From the NCBI GenBank assembly GCA_028874195.1, contig JAPPLM010000044.1, positions 37,127 through 101,126 on the forward strand: 64,000 bases of DNA, read 5' to 3'. Source of the DNA: Chloroflexota bacterium (GTDB taxonomy: Bacteria; Chloroflexota; UBA11872; VXOZ01). The translations under genes were made by a program, and so were the position numbers. Shown here in pieces: positions 8,872-15,250 of the stretch; within the stretch, counting starts at the first letter, position 1; each line of letters begins with the position of its first letter. The notes under the pieces were generated by a model, which worked only from the letters and a program-made list of their open reading frames with translations, was not told where the DNA came from and ran no database searches.

Positions 8872-9900
8872 TTAGCCGATCATGGGCAACGCCACGGGGC
8901 GTCCTTCCGCCGTCGAAATATCGGCGGCAAAGCACGCCTCATGCGTGTTTATCGAGTCGAAGATGTCCGCGTAGGAATCTTTGTCATTGAGGATGCAATC
9001 GACAATGTGGTCGATTTCGCCCTGGAACGGGTGATGGGCCACGTCACCGGAATCCGGCGGGACGGTGGGAATATCCATGAAGCCGGTCAAACCGGGAAAC
9101 GCTGACGTATAGATCTGGTTGTTGCGGGCCGTTCCTCCGTCACCTTGCAGCGACATATGGAAGACGTACGGCATGTGGGCCTCCATCGTCGCGGTGACAC
9201 GGCCAACCACACCGTCTTCCATCTGCAGCACCGCCGCGGTCGTGAGCGGGAAGTCAAAGCCCTTCTCTTCCAGGCGCACAGGCGTCGAATAAGCGGAGAC
9301 AGACTCGACGTTCTTGCCGGTCAGCCAGCGGATGCAGTCCATGGCATGGCTGCCGCCGGAAAGCATCGCGCTGCCGACGTTCTTCTGATAGCGACCCCAG
9401 TGACCGGGCGGACGCAGGTAGCCCACTTCATGCATGTAATCGGCTTCAGCGTAGACAATGCGTCCAAAGTCGCCCGCCTCGCGCCGATGGTGGAGCGTTT
9501 GCACTAAGGGATTCCAGCGCAGCACAAAGCTCACCACGCTCTTTACGCCGGCTTTCCTTACCGCCGTAACCAGGCGCTCCAGTTGCTCTACTGAGATCGC
9601 TATGGGCTTCTCAATCACGAGATGCTTGTTGGCCTCGGCTGCCAAGGCTCCCTGCTCGGCGTGTGCGAAATTCGGCGTGCAAATCGAGACAATGTCTACG
9701 TCGGGATGGGCGAGCATCGCTTCATAGTCGGTATAAGGCTTCGCGTCCAGCCCAAACTCGTCGATGCTCGCTTGCGCGCGCGCCATGTCCCGGCTGCAGA
9801 CCGCGACCATGCGCGTATGCGGATTGTTGTTGAATGCGCGAATGTGCTCGCTGGCTACCCACCCGGGGCCAACCAAGCCAACTCCCATTACGTCTGCCAT
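8872..9900 (-). CDS. Gfo/Idh/MocA-family oxidoreductase
   Basis: 342-residue dehydrogenase. The Rossmann start VGLVGPGWVASEHI lies near residue 8, the catalytic EKPIAIS near residue 98, and the GGSHAMDCIRWLTG region, conserved in the C-terminal domain, near residue 180. It is the first gene of a two-gene leftward unit with the amidohydrolase at 8011-8847. An AGGAGGA ribosome site precedes the ATG. It is clearly a paralogue of the 3385-4437 protein but diverged. The sugar or inositol-like substrate is unknown. Confidence 0.88.
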   Translation of the reverse strand: MADVMGVGLVGPGWVASEHIRAFNNNPHTRMVAVCSRDMARAQASIDEFGLDAKPYTDYEAMLAHPDVDIVSICTPNFAHAEQGALAAEANKHLVIEKPIAISVEQLERLVTAVRKAGVKSVVSFVLRWNPLVQTLHHRREAGDFGRIVYAEADYMHEVGYLRPPGHWGRYQKNVGSAMLSGGSHAMDCIRWLTGKNVESVSAYSTPVRLEEKGFDFPLTTAAVLQMEDGVVGRVTATMEAHMPYVFHMSLQGDGGTARNNQIYTSAFPGLTGFMDIPTVPPDSGDVAHHPFQGEIDHIVDCILNDKDSYADIFDSINTHEACFAADISTAEGRPVALPMIG

Positions 9901-10002
9901 GCCGTGTCCTCCTCTTGTAGATAGTCGCTCTCACCGGCGCTGCGCTTGTCACGAAGGGCCGTGGGCTTTTTTCTCTTCATTGCCGTTTCATTTGAGCGTG
10001 GA

Positions 10003-10185
10003 CTAGAAAGCATCTCATAAATCAGATTGACTTGCCAAATCATGCTTCGACAAGGGCTGCGCGAAGCCCACTCAGCACGAACGGATTTTGCTTTTCCGTT
10101 CGCCCCTGTATCAAGTACGGGGCAGGCTCTGAGCCTGTCGAAGGGCAGGTCGTACAGAGCAACGCATTTATGAGATAAGCTCTAA
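10003..10185. repeat. MITE-like palindromic element, copy 1
   Basis: Flanked by terminal inverted repeats that include perfect ATCTCATAAAT (10012-10022) and ATTTATGAGAT (10166-10176); CTAGAA-like ends extend them. The interior carries GCTTCGACAAGGGC, CAGCACGAACGG and CCTGTCGAAGGGC, which also occur at 13274-13432. The element lies in the 432-base gap between a Gfo/Idh gene and the polyprenyl synthase; nothing else is seen in this gap. It encodes no transposase, so it would be a non-autonomous element. Confidence 0.7.
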
Positions 10186-10331
10186 TTGTGCTTTCTCTTG
10201 GAGCGGCGCATAGAGGCGCAGCCTGACGCAACTCCAGCGAAGGCGAGTACGGCCGCCAAAGGGCTTCATGCCGTTGTTTCGCTTGGCGCTAGGGTACGCT
10301 ACCAAACAACCGAATGCAAACGGTATACGGC

Positions 10332-11429
10332 TTAGGAGTCTCGCGCCAAGACGAAATCCGCCACGGTGTGCAGGAGTTGCCGGTAGGGTTGTCGGTGAAC
10401 GTGTGCCAGGTTGCTGTGCGCTCGGTCAATGTACATCTGTGCGAGCGAACGAGCATACGCTACTCCGCCTAAGTCTTGCAACAGGCGCGTCGCGCTTTCG
10501 ACTTGTGCGTCATGGGCGCTCCGGTTGCCGAGGGCAGCGAAGATCTCCCGGCGTTGGGCAGGAGAAGCGTTGCGCAATGCCTCCATTACAATCAGCGTGC
10601 GTTTGCCCTCCCGAATGTCCGCGCCAACCGGCTTGCCCGTGGCCGCCGAGTCACCAACAATGCCAAGCGCGTCATCTTGCAGTTGGAAGGCTATCCCGCA
10701 ATTGCGGGCAAAGGCTGCCAGCGCCGAGACCGCGGGATCGCCCGGACGCCAGGCGTCTAGGCCGATACAAGCGCCAGCGGTTGCGGCAAAGGCGTAGAGC
10801 ACGCCGGTCTTCTTTTGCATCATGTCGAGGATATCCGCTTCAGAGACGGCATTGAGTTCCTGCAGGCTGAATTGCACGTCCAACGCCTCGCCATCGACAA
10901 GCTGCGCTTCCACCGGGCCGAATAGTTCCGCAATGAGATGAAGCACGAGAGTGGCAGCGACGCCGTATTCGGTTGCGCACTCTGTGAGCAGGGCAGCCGA
11001 CCACCCCTGCTGGATGTCGCCGGCCAGCAAGGCTTGCGTGAGGCCGTAGTGAGCGGCGTCAGCAGAAGTCAGCCGCAATTCCTGTTGGGCGCGTGCGGCA
11101 AAGGCGGCGTGGACCGTCGGCCTGCCGCGGCGCCTGTTGTCCTGGTCGATGATGTCGTCATGCACCAAGGTCCACACGTGGAAAAGCTCTACCGCGGCGG
11201 CGGCGGGGACCGCGGCCTCTTCCGCGCCACCGGTGGCGCCGCAGCAGAAGAGGAGGATGCCCGATCGCAGTCCTTTGCCCGGTTGCCGAACGTAATGGCC
11301 TACCGCCTCTCCGAGATGGAGGGACCGCAGCGCGTTACGGTTGAGCGCCGCTTGCAGGTAGTCGTAGACGCGCTCGCGGCGAGAGGAAAGCTCCGCGAGA
11401 AACTGGGCGCGGTCGGTCTCCGGGCTCAC
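10332..11429 (-). CDS. Polyprenyl diphosphate synthase (IspA/IspB family)
   Basis: 365-residue prenyltransferase that condenses isopentenyl diphosphate onto an allylic primer. The first Asp-rich motif DDIID sits at residues 91-95, preceded by VWTLVH. The second reads QLQDDALG (residues about 250-257), where DDxxG replaces the usual DDxxD. GKGLRSG near residue 51 is the substrate-binding segment. It starts at GTG within GTGA, overlapping the galU stop, so it is coupled to galU. Product length cannot be predicted with confidence; a quinone side chain or carrier-lipid role is likely. Confidence 0.85.
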   Translation of the reverse strand: MSPETDRAQFLAELSSRRERVYDYLQAALNRNALRSLHLGEAVGHYVRQPGKGLRSGILLFCCGATGGAEEAAVPAAAAVELFHVWTLVHDDIIDQDNRRRGRPTVHAAFAARAQQELRLTSADAAHYGLTQALLAGDIQQGWSAALLTECATEYGVAATLVLHLIAELFGPVEAQLVDGEALDVQFSLQELNAVSEADILDMMQKKTGVLYAFAATAGACIGLDAWRPGDPAVSALAAFARNCGIAFQLQDDALGIVGDSAATGKPVGADIREGKRTLIVMEALRNASPAQRREIFAALGNRSAHDAQVESATRLLQDLGGVAYARSLAQMYIDRAHSNLAHVHRQPYRQLLHTVADFVLARDS

Positions 11430-12310
11430 GTTGCGGCGTCCAATTCGTCGAGATCAAGGCTACGCAGGTATTCGAGTAGACCTGGCCTCAGGTCGGGCCG
11501 CTTCAACGCAAGGTCGATAGAAGCGGACAAATAGCCTACTTTGTCACCCATGTCGTAGCGCTTGCCCGTGAATTCGCAGGAGTGGACGGGGTTCTCTTGC
11601 GCAAGCAGGTTGATGGCGTCAGTTATCTGAATTTCACCACCGGTTCCTGCAGGGATCCGGTCGATGTATTCAAAGATTGTCGGGGTAAAGACGTAACGGC
11701 CCACGATGGCCAGATTAGACGGCGCTTCGTCTGCCGGCGGTTTCTCAATGAGGCTGCGCAGCCGCTGTACGCCTGCCGCCGCGTGCGTGCCTTCCACGAT
11801 GCCGTACCGATCGACATGGGCCTGCGGTACAGGCATAACGGCAACGACCTCTCCTCCGTACGCGTCATGCACGTCAATGAGTTGCTTGATGGCGGGTGGG
11901 TCGCTGTCGATAACGTCATCGGGGAGAAAGACGGCAAACGGTTCATCGCCGACGACGCTGCGGGCCGTGCGCACGGCGTCACCGGTGCCAAGGGGCGCGT
12001 GCTGGCGCACGCTAATGACCGTTGCCATTTCCTTGAGTCCTTGCAGTTCTGCCAGTTCCTTGTGCTTGCCTCGCGCGGCGAGGCTCTCTTCGAGACGGTA
12101 GGCAGTATCGAAAAAGTCCTCAACTGCTTGGTTGCCGGCAGCCGTGACGAGGATAACTTGCTCGATGCCGGCCGCCACGGCTTCTTCTACTACGTACTGG
12201 ATCGCCGGTTTGTCGGCAAGCGGCAGCATTACCTTGGGAATCGATTTAGCTGCAGGAAGGGTGCGGGTACCCAATCCGGCAACCAGGAATACTCCCTTAC
12301 GTACGCTCAT
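11426..12310 (-). CDS. galU: UTP--glucose-1-phosphate uridylyltransferase
   Basis: 294 residues, the normal GalU length. It makes UDP-glucose from UTP and glucose-1-phosphate for polysaccharide and glycolipid synthesis. The nucleotide-binding N-terminus reads GLGTRTLPAAKSIPKVMLPL, and the VFLPDDVIDSD metal site follows near residue 110. VGRYVFTP and GGEIQITDAI are also typical. A promoter with a perfect TATAAT lies 200 bases upstream. The downstream polyprenyl synthase overlaps by 4 bases, which links nucleotide-sugar and carrier-lipid supply in one operon. Confidence 0.92.
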   Translation of the reverse strand: MSVRKGVFLVAGLGTRTLPAAKSIPKVMLPLADKPAIQYVVEEAVAAGIEQVILVTAAGNQAVEDFFDTAYRLEESLAARGKHKELAELQGLKEMATVISVRQHAPLGTGDAVRTARSVVGDEPFAVFLPDDVIDSDPPAIKQLIDVHDAYGGEVVAVMPVPQAHVDRYGIVEGTHAAAGVQRLRSLIEKPPADEAPSNLAIVGRYVFTPTIFEYIDRIPAGTGGEIQITDAINLLAQENPVHSCEFTGKRYDMGDKVGYLSASIDLALKRPDLRPGLLEYLRSLDLDELDAAT

Positions 12311-12511
12311 GGGATTGACCCTGCACAGAAAGCAGTGCTTCTAGACGAAGATTGCAGCAACGAGAGATATGTGACCGTCTGTGAAGCGAACCGCCCCGTG
12401 CATCCCCCAACCTGCAAATGTACTCTGGATGGTTGACAGAGCGCGAGCGCACCGCAAACAAGCAATGCGCGCACGAGCAGCGCTTATAGTAGACGGTCTA
12501 TTTTCACAGCG

Positions 12512-12541
12512 ATTATACTTTTCACATGTGTCACGTGACAA
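12512..12541 (-). promoter_or_regulatory. galU promoter with two palindromes in the spacer
   Basis: On the minus strand, TTGTCA (complement of 12536-12541) and TATAAT (complement of 12512-12517) are separated by 18 bases. The spacer and -35 hold two adjacent 8-base palindromes, TCACGTGA (12531-12538) and CACATGTG (12523-12530). Transcription would run into galU with a leader of about 195 bases. Otherwise the 393-base gap between galU and thpR shows nothing clear. Confidence 0.55.
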
Positions 12542-12703
12542 GAGACGCTTCTGGATGTTAACAGGGTAACCATGCTTTGGTCTCCGTTCTTGCATTTGCC
12601 AATGGGAGACCCGAAGCATCGCAAAAATCGGGAAGCAGTCTTGGGTGTGCGTGGGAATTGCACTCATCTCGATGTGATCAATTGACTCTGCTGGGCGAAC
12701 TTC

Positions 12704-13291
12704 GTGGATACTGAACGACTATTCCTTGCAATTGCCTTGCCGGAGAGCGCCCGGAGTTGCATGGCGGAGCGAGTGTGTGCCGTAGCGGAACGCGCCGCAA
12801 AGGTGCGCTGGGTGCCCGTGGAAAACATCCACATAACGCTTAAGTTCTTCGGAGATACGCCAGCAGAGCGAAAAGCGGTTATCGAAGACGCTATGGAACG
12901 CGTGGTAGCGAAAGTGCAGCCCTTTGACCTCGAGATTGCGGGCGTGAAGATCGTGCGCAGGGGCAGGAGGCCCCAGATGGTCTGGGCAACCGTGGCAGAT
13001 AGCGGTGGCGAGTTGCGGCAGTTACATGGCAGGACTGAGCGGTTGCTTGAACAGGGCGGTTTTGCGCGTGAGCGACGGCCGCTCTCGCCCCATATTACCC
13101 TCGCCCGCGTGCGGGACGGTATCGCTCCGTGGGAACAGCAGAAGCTCGAAGAATGGGCGGAGACACAGCGTGATCTTGCGCCAGTCCCATTCCGCGTTGA
13201 GGATGTCGTTCTCATGCAGAGTGAGTTGAAACCGCAGGGAGCGGAGTATACCGTTCGCAGGCGCTTCAAATTGCAAGAAGTCATCTCATAA
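12704..13291 (+). CDS. thpR: RNA 2',3'-cyclic phosphodiesterase (2H family)
   Basis: 195-residue 2H phosphoesterase that opens 2',3'-cyclic phosphate ends on RNA. Both HxT catalytic motifs are present: HITLKFFG at residue 43 and HITLARVR at residue 130. It starts at GTG (MDTERLFLAIALP after initiation). The last residues, EVIS, and the TAA stop lie inside the left end of MITE copy 2, so the native C-terminus appears to have been replaced by the insertion. Both catalytic motifs lie well upstream, so activity should be retained. Confidence 0.88.
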   Translation: MDTERLFLAIALPESARSCMAERVCAVAERAAKVRWVPVENIHITLKFFGDTPAERKAVIEDAMERVVAKVQPFDLEIAGVKIVRRGRRPQMVWATVADSGGELRQLHGRTERLLEQGGFARERRPLSPHITLARVRDGIAPWEQQKLEEWAETQRDLAPVPFRVEDVVLMQSELKPQGAEYTVRRRFKLQEVIS

Positions 13292-13432
13292 TGCGGATCG
13301 ATGTGCCAACTCGTGCTTCGACAAGGGCTTCGCGCAGCCCTCAGCACGAACGAATTGTTCGCTTTTCCGTTCGCCCTGAGCCTGTCGAAGGGCGGATTTG
13401 CACAGAGGATGTATTCATGAGATGAGTTCTAG
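13274..13432. repeat. MITE-like palindromic element, copy 2
   Basis: Second copy of the element at 10003-10185. The left end near 13274-13291 (CATCTCATAA) and the right end ATTCATGAGATGAGTTCTAG (13413-13432) form imperfect terminal inverted repeats. The interior contains GCTTCGACAAGGGC and CAGCACGAACG, then CGTTCGCCCTGAGCC and TGTCGAAGGGC, which can fold on each other. It overlaps the 3' end of thpR and provides its stop codon. Confidence 0.7.
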
Positions 13433-13549
13433 AAAAGTAAGTGGGATACTGACGCGCTGCTGCAATCGCACCCGACAGGCGCGCTGGCTGGGTTCGAGGA
13501 TGGCGACAGCGCTAAAGTTTATTTCAGCCAAAGTGTACGGATAAGAGCA

Positions 13550-14071
13550 ATGGCGGTTGTATATCTCGGTCTCGGAAGCAATTGCGGAGACCGCTTGGCC
13601 AATCTGCGAGCCGGGGCACAGCGATTGCACGCAGAAATCACCATTACCCAGGTTTCTTCCGTCTACGAGACTGAACCCGTGGGTCACGCGGAGCAGCCGT
13701 GGTTTCTCAATGCCGTGCTCGAAGGGTACACGGAGTTGGGTCCGGACGCCCTGCTGCAGTTTGCCCTAGGCATTGAGAAAGCACTGGGCCGGGAGCGGTC
13801 GTTTCCCAACGCGCCGCGCACGCTAGACATCGACATTCTGCTCTACGGAGAATTGAAGATCGCGTCACCAACCCTCACCATTCCCCATCCACGCCTTACC
13901 GAACGCGGCTTCACGCTCTGTCCTTTGACTGAGATCGCACCCCACCTGGAACACCCGGTCACGGGCGACTCCATGGAGAGCATCCTCGCAACGGCGGTCG
14001 GACTAGAGGAGACCCGCCACTTCGCGGACCAGAATTGGTATGCCGAAGCGGCGCCGGAAATGCTCTCTTGA
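13550..14071 (+). CDS. folK: 2-amino-4-hydroxy-6-hydroxymethyldihydropteridine pyrophosphokinase
   Basis: 173-residue folate-pathway enzyme that transfers pyrophosphate from ATP to the pterin. It begins VYLGLGSNCGDRLANL, the family start. EPVGHAEQPWFLNAV follows near residue 42, then RSFPNAPRTLDIDILLYG near residue 83, which holds the Mg2+-binding Asp pair, and IPHPRLTERGF near residue 112. Length is normal. It stands alone; no folP or folB is nearby. It is convergent with the glyoxalase gene. Confidence 0.92.
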   Translation: MAVVYLGLGSNCGDRLANLRAGAQRLHAEITITQVSSVYETEPVGHAEQPWFLNAVLEGYTELGPDALLQFALGIEKALGRERSFPNAPRTLDIDILLYGELKIASPTLTIPHPRLTERGFTLCPLTEIAPHLEHPVTGDSMESILATAVGLEETRHFADQNWYAEAAPEMLS

Positions 14072-14162
14072 AGTCAACGAGAGATGCGTAGGGGCAAAAT
14101 AGCGCGCCTTATGCATGTGCCCGCGTGTTGATTGGCACAGGCGATCCGCTGCATCAAGCGTC

Positions 14163-14540
14163 TTACCTCTCCAGCAACTCGATCTCGTACCCGTCGGGGT
14201 CGTCGATGAAGGCCATCTTTCTGCCGTCGGCGAAAATCTCACGCCAGCCGTCCGGCCAAATCTCTATACCCTTGGCCTCCAATTCGCCGCAAAACGTGAT
14301 AAGGTCAGGCACGCCAATGGCAAAGTGCATGAGGTCCTCGGGCACGTTGAGGTCGTAATCGTCGGAGTAGGTGAGTTCCAAGGTGTGCAAATTGCCGGGT
14401 AGCTCCAGATGAGCAATCTGGTTCCCGTCGGGCGAGCGTTCGCTCCGGCTTAACACCTTGAAGCCAAGATGCTCGCAATAGAAGCTGATCGAATTATCCA
14501 AGTCGCTCACACGTACACGCGTATGCAAGAAAACCGCCAT
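14163..14540 (-). CDS. VOC-family glyoxalase I-like protein
   Basis: 125 residues forming a vicinal-oxygen-chelate fold. Features include LHTRVRVSDLDNSISFYCEHLGFKVLSRSE at the N-terminus, spread over two lines of the fold, then HLELPGN, HFAIGVPDL and a C-terminal IDDPDGYEIELLER typical of lactoylglutathione lyase. His and Glu residues in these segments would be the metal ligands. Glyoxalase I (methylglyoxal detoxification) is likely, but other VOC activities are possible. The gene is monocistronic. Confidence 0.8.
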   Translation of the reverse strand: MAVFLHTRVRVSDLDNSISFYCEHLGFKVLSRSERSPDGNQIAHLELPGNLHTLELTYSDDYDLNVPEDLMHFAIGVPDLITFCGELEAKGIEIWPDGWREIFADGRKMAFIDDPDGYEIELLER

Positions 14541-14800
14541 GATCTACTCCCTTCCGATGCCATTGTGATGCGCATGGGTTGTGCTAGCGGACACACGAGC
14601 AGTTGTTTCCGCTACATTCTCTCTTTCATGATCACATACTGTCTGACTGTGATTCTTGAGAACTCTTCAAGAGTACGAAAGTCCACTAGCAACTGTTCAC
14701 TCTACCAACGAGCCTTCCCTTTGCGTTTCTTGTTGGTTGGCAAAAGACTTTGCATAAATTGAGGGCTATCGGATAGCTTGCTAAACCGTAATGTCTGTTG

Positions 14801-15250
14801 TCACAGGATTGACGCTTCCCGGTTCTGGCTAGATTTCTTTGGTCTCGTCATTACACAGTGGACTTCCCCATAAAGGTCGCCAGTGAGCACTTCCAAAGAT
14901 TCGTGCTCCAAATCCTCAAAAGTGCCACATTTGCTTGTCCACCACCCACTTGGAAGCTGTCTAGCTGCGTGTGTCCACTCCCCGTTCTTGGCAAAAAGAG
15001 CTACTCTGTCAACTGCAGGCTCTGTTTCTAAGCCCACCACACCCTGATGATAACCCAAGGACTCAAACACCTTGATGAGAGAGTCTATCTTGGGGCTACG
15101 CCCGACCGGCCAATAGTAGCCAACAGCGTGCGACCACCAACGCGTCGTATCCTCAGCCGCCCACGCTATGCAGTTATAGGCAACATCCTGTGGACTAGTG
15201 ATGTTGTGGTTGTTCCCTGTCAATTTGGGCAAGTATTCAGACAAGCTCAA
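14801..15250 (-). CDS. DUF7689-like small protein coupled to the restriction gene
   Basis: 149 residues from a TTG that overlaps the TGA of the upstream restriction gene (TTGA). An open frame extends further upstream, but only antisense to or within that gene. It contains YNCIAWAAEDTTRWW near residue 27, a YYWP motif, DSLIKVFESLGY, VALFAKNGEWTHAARQLPSG and WTSKCGTFEDLEH, then a YGEVHCVMTRP end. This is the pattern I associate with DUF7689 proteins. The Cys in YNCIAW followed by a His in THAARQ suggests a papain-like or NlpC-like hydrolase fold, but that is only a guess. AT-rich like its partner. Function unknown. Confidence 0.6.
   Translation of the reverse strand: MSLSEYLPKLTGNNHNITSPQDVAYNCIAWAAEDTTRWWSHAVGYYWPVGRSPKIDSLIKVFESLGYHQGVVGLETEPAVDRVALFAKNGEWTHAARQLPSGWWTSKCGTFEDLEHESLEVLTGDLYGEVHCVMTRPKKSSQNREASIL

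Noticed and set aside
10040..10231. Small coding frame in the gap before the prenyl synthase
   Set aside because: It lies entirely in the MITE copy; the same sequence elsewhere is noncoding.
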